Positions 34,293 to 42,219 of a DNA stretch of 64,000 nt are shown here, one piece after another. The stretch is from Leisingera thetidis. GTDB taxonomy: Bacteria; Pseudomonadota; Alphaproteobacteria; Rhodobacterales; Rhodobacteraceae. The stretch spans positions 1,615,501 through 1,679,500 of the forward strand of contig NZ_CP109787.1 of the NCBI RefSeq assembly GCF_025857195.1. Reading direction: 5' to 3'. Within the stretch, counting starts at the first letter, position 1; each line of letters starts with the position of its first letter. Position numbers and translations under genes: made by a program. The notes beneath the pieces were generated by a model, which was not told the DNA's origin, searched no databases, and saw only the letters and a list, made by a program, of their open reading frames with translations.

Positions 34293-35840
34293 ATGACCAA
34301 GAAACAGTTGCGGCAGGCCGTGGTAATCATGCACGGCATGGGCGAACAGGTCCCGATGGAGACCGTGCGCGGCTTCGTGGACTCCGTCTGGCGCGAGAAC
34401 CCGAATGTCATCGACAGGGACCGTCCGGTTCAGGGCGACGATGAGAAACGCTCGACGAACCCGACATGGACCCGTCCGGACGACCGCACCGGTCTGTACG
34501 AAACCCGCCGGATCACCACCGAGAAGGGCAACAACGGCTACTACACCGACTTCTTCGAATTCTACTGGGCGCATCTGGTCCACGGCACCACCTGGGAACA
34601 GGTCCGCGACTGGATATTCGGCCTGCTGTTTCGCAACCCGTTCACCCGTGTGCCCCGCAACGTGCGCACGGCATGGATCGTACTATGGATCATCACGCTG
34701 GTCATCGCTGGGTTGGCAATCTGGGCGGCCTGGCCTAAGGCGCCGGACGCAACCGTCGCGCCGGCATGGTCGCTGCTGATGGCCGGGGTCAGCGCGGCCA
34801 CCGCTTGGGTGGTGGCCAACGTCATGGTCGCGCGCTTCGGCGACGTGGTCCGCTACACCAAGGCCGACCCGCCCAACATCGCCCGGCGCGAGGAAATCCG
34901 CCGCACGGGCGTGGATTTCCTGAATGCGCTGATCGCCCAGCGGGACACGACCCATCCCGAAGAGCCGCATTTCGACCGGATCATCGTTGTGGCCCATTCG
35001 CTGGGCACGATCGTGGCCTATGACATCCTGTCAGTCTGCTTCGCCTATAACTGCCGTGGACTGCGCAAGGAGTTAGACGCAGATACAAGGCAGCCGGCCC
35101 GCGCCGCGCTCGAAGATGCCGTCCGCCACCGACTGGGTCTCTCGTCACTTGGCGAACTCCCCGAAAAGCTGACACCAGAGCGCTACCAGCAGCTACAGGA
35201 CGCCGCCCGAGAGGAGCTGAACCAGCTTGGCGCCACCTGGCAGGTCACCGATTTCGTGACCCTCGGCTCGCCGCTGACCCACGCTGAATTCCTGCTTGCC
35301 GAAAGCCGCGAAGACCTCGACGCCCGGAAGAAGGAACGCCTGCTGGCGACCTGCCCGCCAACGCTCGAATATGACGGCGAAACCAAACTGTGTCATTTCA
35401 CCTTCCGCCGTGGCGCCATCGCCGGCATCGGCAAGCTGACCGACGAGGAAAAGGACGACCTTTCCAGCGAGGTCAAGATGCCGCGCTGGCCGCATCATGC
35501 CGCGGTCTTCGGCTACACTCGCTGGACCAATATCTATTCGCCGCACAAGGCCGTGGTGACCGGTGACCTAATCTCCGGCCCGCTGGGATCGGTATTCGGG
35601 ATCGGCAAGGGCGAGGGGCATTTTTGCGGCATCCGCGACATCGCTGTGATGCCGCAACTGGTGCCGGAGACTGGAGCGCGCGACCCGAACCACCGCCGCC
35701 GCGTAATGACCCACAATTCCTATTGGAAAATGAAAGGCGGCACGGACATTAGACGCGAAACCGACAAGAAGACCGGCAAACTGGAACCGGCGCATCACAT
35801 CAGGGAACTGCGGTATGCGCTGGGCCTCGGCCGCAAGTGA
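34293..35840 (+). CDS. Membrane-anchored alpha/beta hydrolase (lipase-like)
   Basis: A 515-residue protein. VVIMHGMGEQVP is an oxyanion-type HGMG loop near the N-terminus. Two adjacent transmembrane helices lie at about 126-148 (AWIVLWIITLVIAGLAIWAAW) and 155-180. RIIVVAHSLGTIVAYDIL carries the nucleophile elbow with Ser236, followed by VTDFVTLGSPLTHAEFLLA, typical of lipases and esterases. A late His in RRRVMTHNSYW may complete the triad. The ATG at 34293 is chosen over a TTG 8 codons upstream because GGGGCGGTG precedes it. It is divergent from the Septu-like operon with 151 bases between, so a shared promoter region is likely. It could be a membrane-attacking effector or an unrelated cargo gene. 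Confidence 0.75.
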   Translation: MTKKQLRQAVVIMHGMGEQVPMETVRGFVDSVWRENPNVIDRDRPVQGDDEKRSTNPTWTRPDDRTGLYETRRITTEKGNNGYYTDFFEFYWAHLVHGTTWEQVRDWIFGLLFRNPFTRVPRNVRTAWIVLWIITLVIAGLAIWAAWPKAPDATVAPAWSLLMAGVSAATAWVVANVMVARFGDVVRYTKADPPNIARREEIRRTGVDFLNALIAQRDTTHPEEPHFDRIIVVAHSLGTIVAYDILSVCFAYNCRGLRKELDADTRQPARAALEDAVRHRLGLSSLGELPEKLTPERYQQLQDAAREELNQLGATWQVTDFVTLGSPLTHAEFLLAESREDLDARKKERLLATCPPTLEYDGETKLCHFTFRRGAIAGIGKLTDEEKDDLSSEVKMPRWPHHAAVFGYTRWTNIYSPHKAVVTGDLISGPLGSVFGIGKGEGHFCGIRDIAVMPQLVPETGARDPNHRRRVMTHNSYWKMKGGTDIRRETDKKTGKLEPAHHIRELRYALGLGRK

Positions 35841-35972
35841 CGGAGCACGCCAACAAGCCGCGCCTCCTGGCTTGGACGTGGACTGCGTTCCGCATCCGTA
35901 GCGATGTCGCAGCGCCTCGATCACGCCGAAGAGTGAGGGCACGAACAGGAGCGACAGTAGGGTGGAATGTTC

Positions 35973-36374
35973 TCAAAGCGTCGCACCCAACTGACTGAAG
36001 TGGTCCGCCTGCTCGCACCACTCCAGGGGGAATGGTTGCATTAGCCGCGCCAAAGTGGCCTCTGGGCCCTGTCGGCCGTCCAGGATGGCCTCGACGATGT
36101 CAGGGGCCAGCAGAGTGAGGCGGAGTACGCGCGTCATGTAGGAGGGGGCGATGTTCTCGTGACGGGCGAGTTCATTGATGGTTGTGAAGTCGCCAGTGTC
36201 CAACATCCGTTTCCACCGAAACGCTCTGCCCAGCGCCTTTATGAGTGCGTTGTCGGTCGCCGGTTGCGGCGGTGCATCCGCTGGGAGTTGTATTTCCTTT
36301 CGCCCGCCGCGCTTTTTCAATCGGAATGGCACATGGACGGTCAGGGTTTCGGGGGAGGCGCGGAGTTGGCTCAT
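35973..36374 (-). CDS. HTH accessory protein of serine-recombinase module
   Basis: A 133-residue protein. The first half is basic (ETLTVHVPFRLKKRGGRKEIQLP). The second half has a helix-turn-helix of KorB/ParB-like flavour: DNALIKALGRAFRWKRMLDTGDFTTINELARHENIAPSYMTRVLRLTLLAPDIVEAILDG, ending LMQPFPLEWCEQ. From memory, this short protein travels with large serine recombinases in alphaproteobacterial phages and islands. Its ATG overlaps the recombinase stop (ATGA), showing they are produced together. Possible roles are a directionality factor or a DNA-binding accessory. Confidence 0.82.
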   Translation of the reverse strand: MSQLRASPETLTVHVPFRLKKRGGRKEIQLPADAPPQPATDNALIKALGRAFRWKRMLDTGDFTTINELARHENIAPSYMTRVLRLTLLAPDIVEAILDGRQGPEATLARLMQPFPLEWCEQADHFSQLGATL

Positions 36375-37681
36375 GCCGCTACTCCGTTGTCGCCAGACAA
36401 CATCTCGCGGGCGAGACAGGTTAGCCCGTTGATCCGGAGACGGATGTTCAGGCCCTCCGGGCCAATGTCTATCCGCTCGACCAACAGCGCCAGGATACGG
36501 GCCTGCTCGGTCGGGAAGAGCTCATCCCAAAGTGGATCGAGCTGCTGGAGTGCCGTACGAGCCTCGGCCTCGGATACGGCCCCATCCCGCGTCTTTGCAG
36601 CTTTCCAAGTCCCCGCGATGATCTCGGGTTGGCGGAACACCTTGCGAAGGTGCTCGATGACCGCGGCCTCGATCTCTCCCGCGGGGACACGACCTATGGG
36701 ACACGTGCCGGCGCCATGCTTCAGAACGGTTTGGCTCACGTAGTATCGGTAGAGCCTTGCGCCTTTCCGCGTATGGGACGGCGAGAATGCGGCGCCGTCA
36801 GGGCCATACAACAGTCCCTTCAGCGGTGCGGGGGTCTCGGCACGGGTTCGGGCCGCACGCTTTCTCGGGCTTTCCTGAAGGATCGCATGGACCTTGTCCC
36901 AGGTCGTACGATCGATGATCGCGTCATGCTCGCCGGGATAAACGTTCCCTTTGTAGGCAACTTCGCCGATATAGGTGCGGTTGTTCAGCAAGCGATAGAT
37001 GAATTTCTTGTCGATCCGGTTGCCCTTTGGCGTGCGAATGCCACGCTTACAAACTTCGCGGGCCAGCTCTGTTCCCGAGCCGATCTCTATGAACCGTTCG
37101 AAGATCCAGCGGACGTGTTCGACATGCTCGCCGTCTGGAACAAGCTTGCGGTTCTCAACGCGATAGCCGTAGGGCGTCATGCCCCCCATCCAGATGCCTT
37201 TTTTTCGGCTGGCGGCGAATTTGTCTCGAATGCGTTCGGCGGTGACCTCACGTTCAAACTGTGCGAAGCTGAGCAGGATATTTAATGTCAGCCGTCCCAT
37301 GGATGTCGTGGTGTTGAAGGACTGCGTCACGCTGACAAAGGTCACTCCGGTCCGATCGAAGACCTCTACCAGCTTGGTGAAGTCCGTGAGTGCACGGCTA
37401 AGGCGGTCAATCTTGTAGACGACCACGACATCGATCAGCCCGTCCTCGATGTCCTGCAGAAGGCGGTGCAGGGCAGGGCGATCTAAGGTGCCCCCGGAGA
37501 TACCTCCATCGTCGTAGTGGTCACGAAGAAGGACCCAGCCCTCGGAGCGTTGACTGGCGATGTAAGCCTCGCAGGCTTCGCGCTGTGCGTGGAGGGAGTT
37601 GAACTCCTGTTCTAGCCCTTCTTCGGAGGACTTCCGGGTGTAGATCGCGCAACGAAGTTTTCGCGGAGAAGGCTCGATCAT
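36371..37681 (-). CDS. Large serine recombinase/integrase
   Basis: A 436-residue site-specific recombinase. The N-terminal resolvase domain has the catalytic serine region CAIYTRKSSEEG (Ser18) with the Arg-rich DRPALHRLLQDIEDGLIDVVVVYKIDRLSRAL active site. The recombinase domain follows (YGYRVENRKLVPDGEHVEHVRWIFERF, ELNRRGI-like EVCKRGIRTPKGN, RLLNNRTYIGEVAYKGNVYPGEHDAII). A zinc-ribbon-like region contains only one clear Cys (GAGTCPIG), less than the usual four, and the C-terminus is short. The start at 37681 has GGAGGAG 5 bases upstream. It overlaps DUF2924 by ATGA. It is the probable integrase of the element carrying this region. Confidence 0.92.
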   Translation of the reverse strand: MIEPSPRKLRCAIYTRKSSEEGLEQEFNSLHAQREACEAYIASQRSEGWVLLRDHYDDGGISGGTLDRPALHRLLQDIEDGLIDVVVVYKIDRLSRALTDFTKLVEVFDRTGVTFVSVTQSFNTTTSMGRLTLNILLSFAQFEREVTAERIRDKFAASRKKGIWMGGMTPYGYRVENRKLVPDGEHVEHVRWIFERFIEIGSGTELAREVCKRGIRTPKGNRIDKKFIYRLLNNRTYIGEVAYKGNVYPGEHDAIIDRTTWDKVHAILQESPRKRAARTRAETPAPLKGLLYGPDGAAFSPSHTRKGARLYRYYVSQTVLKHGAGTCPIGRVPAGEIEAAVIEHLRKVFRQPEIIAGTWKAAKTRDGAVSEAEARTALQQLDPLWDELFPTEQARILALLVERIDIGPEGLNIRLRINGLTCLAREMLSGDNGVAA

Positions 37682-38121
37682 GCGCTCCTCCGGCTCTTGA
37701 GGCCAAAGAACACCCAGCCGTTCCATCGAGTGCCGGCGATGCCGCGGGCGATGGCGGAGAGGGACTTGTAGGGTCTGCCCTGCCATTCAAACCCGTCGGT
37801 GGTGACCGTGACAACGTGCTCGACACCCTGCCATTCGCGCACAAGCCGCGTGCCGACGATGGGTTTGAGGTTCGCGCGGACGCGGCTCTTCTTGCGGTCA
37901 CCGCCGTCGAGGTCATTACCGATCCGCTCCAGCCGACGGATGGTCTGGGACTTGAGGCCTCCATAGGCCAGCTCCTGGATGCGGTAGGCCAACCGGCTCT
38001 CGAGATAGCGGCGATTAAATGCTGGCGGTTCGCTGTCAAACAGGGTGCGCCACTGCGCCTTCAATTCCGGCGTCGGGGTTGTCTTCAGCGCGGCGAGACG
38101 CGCAGGGATTGTGTCGGTCAT
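37678..38121 (-). CDS. DUF2924 protein
   Basis: A 147-residue basic protein with the DUF2924 pattern: LKAQWRTLFDSEPPAFNRRYLESRLAYRIQELAYGGL (helical first half), then GTRLVREWQGVEHVVTVTTDGFEWQGRPYKSLSAIARGIAGTRWNGWVFFGL, a beta-rich domain similar to those in DNA-binding or modification-associated proteins. It nearly always lies directly before a large serine recombinase in alphaproteobacterial mobile elements, as here (ATGA overlap). The function is not known; a recombination accessory role is inferred. Confidence 0.9.
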   Translation of the reverse strand: MTDTIPARLAALKTTPTPELKAQWRTLFDSEPPAFNRRYLESRLAYRIQELAYGGLKSQTIRRLERIGNDLDGGDRKKSRVRANLKPIVGTRLVREWQGVEHVVTVTTDGFEWQGRPYKSLSAIARGIAGTRWNGWVFFGLKSRRSA

Positions 38122-38136
38122 TTTCGGTTCTCCAGT

Positions 38137-38328
38137 CTAGCCATGCCAGTGCTGCTCGTCGGCGAGGCTTTGTGTAGTCGAACGATCTCTCTTCCCGTTG
38201 CGTGTCTCATATTGGTCGCTATTGCGCAGGCGGAGCCGCAGGACGCCCAGCGCCAGCAAGCGGCAGAGCTCATGCAAACGCTCGTGAGGTGCGAGGTGGC
38301 CAGGAGAGATAGGGTTAGGACGCTTCAT
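38137..38328 (-). CDS. Short conserved protein preceding DUF2924
   Basis: 63 residues, MKRPNPISPGHLAPHERLHELCRLLALGVLRLRLR and a hydrophilic tail. The P-x-x-R-x-x-E-L-C/V-x-x-L-A-x-G-L-x-R-L pattern is, from memory, common directly before DUF2924 genes in alphaproteobacterial islands. Its start overlaps the stop of the preceding frame (ATGA), and 15 bases with GGAG separate it from DUF2924. The function is unknown. Confidence 0.72.
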   Translation of the reverse strand: MKRPNPISPGHLAPHERLHELCRLLALGVLRLRLRNSDQYETRNGKRDRSTTQSLADEQHWHG

Positions 38329-38834
38329 CGGTCGATGCTCCGCACAGGGGAGAAGAGGCGGACAGTCCGTTCCAATCGGAGCCGCTTCGAGAGCTGCTGG
38401 ATTGAGGTCGCGAAATCTGCGACGGACCGGCGGGATATGCGGTGCCGCAAAATGGAAGTGAGTGGACCAACCGCTCGGCGGGTTTGATACCCGAGATCGT
38501 TTTGCATAGGTGCGCACCAGAGTGTGTGCGCACCTGCGAACCCGGGTGCGCACCCAAAAAAAATCGCTGGAACTAGCGAGTTCGCGCGCTTTCGCCCCCC
38601 GCATAGGGAAGTGCCACGGAAGGACCCAAAAGGCGGGCTGTGAGGCACTGCGCTCTGGGTGCCATCTCCGGCCCCCATGCTTGAGGCGCATTTTTCCGTG
38701 AAAGAGGAAGGCGCAATCGCAGATTGGCAGTCCGCGCAGTCCTTTTCGGAAGTGTTCGCAGATCCAGGCGCATCAGCTTTTTTTCGGAGCGCACCTTCTT
38801 CTTTCGCGGCGCTTCTTTTTACGGTCTTGTTCAT
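38325..38834 (-). CDS. Hypothetical protein in recombinase operon
   Basis: 169 residues starting at 38834 behind a strong GGAGGAAACAGGGAA. The N-terminus is lysine- and glutamate-rich (KRSAAKEEGALRKKAD); the rest is Ser-, Arg- and Cys-rich without recognised domains. Composition in the second half is odd for a folded protein. Support comes from the ribosome site and from the stop codon overlapping the next start (ATGA). A shorter product with a frameshift after the basic N-terminus is also possible. Confidence 0.45.
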   Translation of the reverse strand: MNKTVKRSAAKEEGALRKKADAPGSANTSEKDCADCQSAIAPSSFTEKCASSMGAGDGTQSAVPHSPPFGSFRGTSLCGGRKRANSLVPAIFFGCAPGFAGAHTLWCAPMQNDLGYQTRRAVGPLTSILRHRISRRSVADFATSIQQLSKRLRLERTVRLFSPVRSIDR

Positions 38835-38854
38835 TTCCCTGTTTCCTCCCCTGT

Positions 38855-39202
38855 TTATTGGTTGATGGGGCGCAGGGCGGTTAGGCGCCGTTGATAGGGG
38901 GTGTGCCGCTCAGCTGCATGGGGTCCGTCTAAAGCCGGGAAGGTGTAAGACGACGAAATGCTTCCTCCGTGGCCGGGGTGACAGTGCCGCATACGGGATA
39001 TGAGCTCTCGCTGTTCTAGCGCGTGCAACCCTTTGTTGATCGTGGAAACCGAAACGCCCACCTCCTTGGCCAGAAGGGACTGGCTGGGGTAGCATCGGTA
39101 GTCCTTGTCGTTTCTGTGATAGGCTAGGCCGATCAGAATGAGCTTTGTCGTCGTGTTGAGATCGGTTTGCTCGAATGCCCATTGCATTGCCGAGTAAGAC
39201 AT
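38855..39202 (-). CDS. HTH_36-type winged-helix protein
   Basis: 115 residues: MSYSAMQWAFEQTDLNTTTKLILIGLAYHRNDKDYRCYPSQSLLAKEVGVSVSTINKGLHALEQRELISRM. This is the helix-turn-helix family often seen in plasmid or phage replication proteins, where SQ.LA...GVS..T....L..LE..G/ELI is the recognition region. AAAAGGAGACC precedes the ATG at good spacing. It lies between the primase/Toprim gene and the downstream recombinase genes. The likely role is regulation or replication initiation of the element. Confidence 0.85.
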   Translation of the reverse strand: MSYSAMQWAFEQTDLNTTTKLILIGLAYHRNDKDYRCYPSQSLLAKEVGVSVSTINKGLHALEQRELISRMRHCHPGHGGSISSSYTFPALDGPHAAERHTPYQRRLTALRPINQ

Positions 39203-39264
39203 ATTTGGTCTCCTTTTCAGTGGAAGGGGAGAGACAGGTGAGGGGGGATGAGGCGAAAGCACTC

Positions 39265-40137
39265 TCAGGTCTGCGTTCGCAGGAGCACGTCGTTCCAATC
39301 CAGACCGGAGGGCGCGGCGTCGATCTCCACCTCCCATCCGAGGTCTGCTGCACGCGCTTCCAGTGTGAGGGCGGCGGCGTGTCCTTCCCGGTCTCCGTCG
39401 GCTGCTATGATAAGCGTCTTAGGTTCGGGCGGGAGGTTCAGGCTGCTCATTGCCGCTGTGCCTAGTGAGGCCCACGTCATCGCTGCGGGCGGCCTGCAGA
39501 ACTGAAGATACGACATGGCTGACTCAATGCCCTCGGCAACGACCAGGGTGCCTCCACCGTCCGAGAGTCTGACGTGTCCCCCTTCGGTGGTTCCCAGGCG
39601 CGCTTTTTGCAAGCCTTTGCCAATATCTGCTTTCCCATGACCGTCAGGGCGGAGGAATGTCCGGTTGATAGAGAAGCCCGAGCCCCCGTCGATACGTGCG
39701 ATCATGGCGGGCAGATTGCGACGCAGGGGGCCAAGCCAAAGAGAGGGATGAAATCGCAAGCTGTCCGGATAAGGTCCTTTCAGGCCGCGAGCCACGCGGA
39801 GGTAGGTTTCTGCGGGCGTGCCGGTAATCGAGCAGCCTTCGTGCCAAGCCTTCTTTGCATAACGATCGTAAGTGGGTTTCGGGAGGCGGCGTGACGCATT
39901 AGACTGTGCCGATGCGGGTTTTGAACGTTGCCAATCGAGCCCGCAGGCAACCGCCAAATCCTTGAAGGCGCAATTGGACTTCTTGCAATGCATCAGGAGA
40001 CGATAGTCGCCGTCGCTTATCGTAAGCGCGTTGTGAGACTTGTCGGCATCCTGCTGGCAAACAGGGCAAGGGGCAGTGCCGTAACGACCGTACCATTTCC
40101 CGCCCAGCGCCTTTGTGATGTCTTGCGCGGTTCTCAT
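39265..40137 (-). CDS. Primase-like zinc-finger/Toprim protein
   Basis: 290 residues. A zinc finger of DnaG/gp4 type comes first (CPVCQQDADKSHNAL then MHCKKSNC: C-x2-C and C-x4-C). A linker domain follows (WHEGCSITGTPAETYLRVARGLKGPYPDSLRFHP), typical of phage-type primases of mobile elements. The Toprim fold has GGTLVVAEGIESAMSYLQF (catalytic Glu) and KTLIIAADGDREGHAAA (DxD). No helicase domain is attached. The start at 40137 is fixed by an ATGA overlap with the upstream short gene and a GAGGTG. It may prime or initiate replication of an excised element. Confidence 0.88.
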   Translation of the reverse strand: MRTAQDITKALGGKWYGRYGTAPCPVCQQDADKSHNALTISDGDYRLLMHCKKSNCAFKDLAVACGLDWQRSKPASAQSNASRRLPKPTYDRYAKKAWHEGCSITGTPAETYLRVARGLKGPYPDSLRFHPSLWLGPLRRNLPAMIARIDGGSGFSINRTFLRPDGHGKADIGKGLQKARLGTTEGGHVRLSDGGGTLVVAEGIESAMSYLQFCRPPAAMTWASLGTAAMSSLNLPPEPKTLIIAADGDREGHAAALTLEARAADLGWEVEIDAAPSGLDWNDVLLRTQT

Positions 40138-40334
40138 GAGCGCACCTCGAAAGATGATCGGTTGAGGGCGACTATGGTCCGAAATACTTTTCTGGCTGAG
40201 GTCCGGTAACCCGGGCTGCGACACTCCTGTCTTCGGCCTGTGTCTTCTATCCTGCGACGAGCGTTGCTTCTTAGGCGTACCGTATTGGCGATTGGAACCA
40301 AGTGGTCGGTTCGCAGTTGAAGGCTTGCATGCAT
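40134..40334 (-). CDS. Short basic protein, first gene of the mobile-element operon
   Basis: 66 residues starting MHASLQLRTDHLVPIANTVRLRSNARRRIEDTGRRQECRSPGYR. It is basic overall and has no recognised domain. AGGAG lies exactly 6 bases before the ATG, and the stop overlaps the primase start by ATGA, two independent signs of a real gene. It may be a leader or small DNA-binding protein. Confidence 0.6.
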   Translation of the reverse strand: MHASLQLRTDHLVPIANTVRLRSNARRRIEDTGRRQECRSPGYRTSARKVFRTIVALNRSSFEVRS

Positions 40335-40892
40335 GGTTTGCTCCTGTGTTTTGACGCAGGAGAAACTTGGCATGTGTCCTTCGAGGGGACGTAGGCGGGC
40401 TTAGGCGCGGAATAAGTGCTGTAACGCCTGAAGTTCCTAAGGTTTTGAAATATAATCTTAGTTGTTCTGCCTGTTGTTCGTGGCTTCAAGAAGGGAAGGG
40501 TTGCCGTTAGACGAAACACAGAGTGTTCTTTTTGTTCGGGTCGTATATGAAATTCCAATGCCTAAGCACGCCTTGACACTGGTTTGGTGCATTGCGCTGG
40601 GCGATTCTATGGGGGCTATTCAGATCTTCTTGCCGCTTCTTCTTCACCGGCGACCTACCGGCGCAGTCCTCGTGAACCGTGCCGGGTGTGCCAGAGGCTT
40701 TGATTCCTGAGCAGGGGAAAGCGACGATTAGCAAGACAGCAAACAGGCGTTCTCCTGCGGTCTGCGCGCTTTTGGTGCCGCTGGTGGTGAGCAGCTTTGG
40801 CCAGCTCAATTTCCATTGACAGGTGATCATGTCGGTCTCCGTAAAGAGCGACTGATCGGCGCACGTGTTGAATGAGGGGGACATGAACGCTT
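40335..40892 (-). other. Stretch without assignable genes upstream of the primase operon
   Basis: About 560 bases, more AT-rich than the surroundings. A minus-strand frame at 40507-40884 has a hydrophobic stretch (LFAVLLIVAFPCSG) but no homology cue, and its 5' end meets the istB remnant. It may be a minor secreted protein or chance. The promoter of the primase operon should lie at 40335-40460 (AT-rich, TATAATC near 40450 on the plus strand), not resolved further. Confidence 0.4.
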
Positions 40893-41207
40893 AGGCCAAC
40901 TCATCACGGACCGCCAAATCGGTTCTCAGTAGGCTTTCGACAATCTCGCCCGCCTTGCCGGCGGCTTTTTCTGTTCAAAGGCGTTGACCAGCTTGACGGT
41001 CTAGAAAAAGCGGACTTATTTGCGATGGTGCTCAATGGTTTGCACGCCGGTGGCGGTGGCGATAAGGCTTTTGCTCGTTCCCGACCTTCCGATCAGGACA
41101 ATACTGTGTACAGTCGAGGAAGTCGAAGCGGTGCAGCAGTGTTCGAATTTCGGGGCGGGGGCAGTAGACGAACTTCGCTCAGCCAGTGAGAGTAAGAAAT
41201 AATTCAC
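40893..41207 (-). pseudogene. IS21 helper ATPase istB remnant
   Basis: On the minus strand the sequence reads IVLIGRSGTSKSLIATATGVQTIEHHRK, stop, VRFF, stop, TVKLVNAFEQKK, then GEIVESLLRTDLAVRDELA, stop. This follows IstB (VLIGxxGTGKSHLATAIG, HHRKxVRFFSTVELVNALEQEK, GKAGQIAERLVRLDLVILDELGY) in one frame, with at least two internal stops and a ruined P-loop (GRSGTSKS). Both ends of istB and all of istA are missing, so it is an old fragment of an IS21-family element at the island/catabolic cluster boundary. Confidence 0.8.
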
Positions 41208-41232
41208 CGCTCTGTTACACGCGGTGAATTAT
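41199..41232 (-). terminator. Perfect 12-bp inverted repeat, probable terminator of the catabolic operon
   Basis: ATAATTCACCGC (41199-41210) and GCGGTGAATTAT (41221-41232) are exact reverse complements around a 10-base loop. On the minus strand the stem is followed by TTTCTTACT, and it lies 15 bases after the stop of the DHDPS-family gene. It overlaps the start of the istB remnant, so it may instead mark an insertion-element edge. Confidence 0.65.
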
Positions 41233-41247
41233 GTAGCCCGGCTGAAA

Positions 41248-42219
41248 TCAATGGGGCATAAGCTTAGAGCGCAAAAGAACTCTAGTTTCTTTCAGCAGGT
41301 CCTGGTCAATTGGAGACCCGGTGCCGCTCAAGTGTTTGGCGGCTCCCCCCCGCCTAATTACGTCCACGCCGCGATTGGCAAGCGCAAATGTGTTTTCGGA
41401 CGGCCAGCGGCTTGCAATCTCGAAAAGGCTTTCAACGACCTCGGTCAGTGTACCACTTAAAGCTTGCGCCCGCTGCCTGTCCCCTTGTCGAACGGCCCGC
41501 TCGATCTGCCGCAGTTCGGGGGCAAGGCCGTTCGCGGTGCTAAGCAGCCACCCGTCGTAGGGCCCCTCCGGCGCGATCCAACGGGCATAGTCACCTTCGG
41601 CGCCGCGTAGCATGGTCACTTCTGACGCCCGCAGACTTTCGGAAATGATTGCGTCGGTTCCGCTGGTGTCCTTGAAGAAGGCGATGCGGCCGCTTTCCAC
41701 TAGCTTGTCAAAGCTTTCGGCTGACAGGGTGCATCCGGTGACCTGCGGCAGTTGGTAGACTGCCAGTGGCAGCTCGGTGGCCTCCATTACACGCTCAAAG
41801 TGCGAGAGGATGCGCTCCTGGGTCGCCGCCGGATCGACCGGCGGGCAGATGGTCAACGCGACGACCTCGCCTGACAATGGGCGCTTGCCGATCTGGCCCT
41901 CAATCCAGCGCGCCCGCGCCACCACCGCCTCGGTGTTCGGCTCAAGCACGCCGAGCATCAGCTTTTGCCCGCGCGGCATGTCTTCAGAGCGTAGAAGATC
42001 GAGCCAGTCGGCAAGCAACGCCTGCGGCATGGACCAGCCGTCGCCAGTGGTGCCGGCGATCAGCAATTGACGGACGTGCGGCGCGATCTGGGCGATGTGA
42101 TCCGCGGCACACTCTGCGTCGAGGCGCGAGGGCGCGTTGGCTTGATAGTGGGTGAGTATGGGAACCCAGAGCGGATCTGCTATCGGCTTCTCTTGCGGCG
42201 TCGAGACGTTAGCCATCAT
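41248..42219 (-). CDS. DHDPS/NAL-family class I aldolase or dehydratase
   Basis: A 323-residue TIM-barrel enzyme of the dihydrodipicolinate synthase / N-acetylneuraminate lyase family. The GTTGD phosphate/carboxylate loop lies at about 56-60, Tyr155 in LAVYQLPQVTG is the proton relay, and Lys183 in FFKDTSG is the Schiff-base lysine. The usual second GxxG and C-terminal helices are present. DapA itself is unlikely, because the gene is the last of a catabolic operon and lacks DapA-like context. Related catabolic members act on 2-keto acids (deoxyglucarate dehydratase, hydratase-aldolases releasing pyruvate). Its start overlaps the transporter stop by 11 bases; ATG at 42219 or 42216 is possible. 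Confidence 0.85.
   Translation of the reverse strand: MMANVSTPQEKPIADPLWVPILTHYQANAPSRLDAECAADHIAQIAPHVRQLLIAGTTGDGWSMPQALLADWLDLLRSEDMPRGQKLMLGVLEPNTEAVVARARWIEGQIGKRPLSGEVVALTICPPVDPAATQERILSHFERVMEATELPLAVYQLPQVTGCTLSAESFDKLVESGRIAFFKDTSGTDAIISESLRASEVTMLRGAEGDYARWIAPEGPYDGWLLSTANGLAPELRQIERAVRQGDRQRAQALSGTLTEVVESLFEIASRWPSENTFALANRGVDVIRRGGAAKHLSGTGSPIDQDLLKETRVLLRSKLMPH

Noticed and set aside
38137..38691. Long minus-strand frame (184 codons) over the DUF2924 leader region
   Set aside because: Only its last 63 codons, starting MKRPNPIS, match a familiar pattern and have a coupled start; the upstream part is out of frame with the better-supported gene at 38325-38834.
41248..42219. Biosynthetic dihydrodipicolinate synthase (dapA)
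   Set aside because: The gene is the last of a catabolic operon overlapping a transporter gene; family features fit a broad DHDPS/NAL enzyme but not specifically lysine synthesis.
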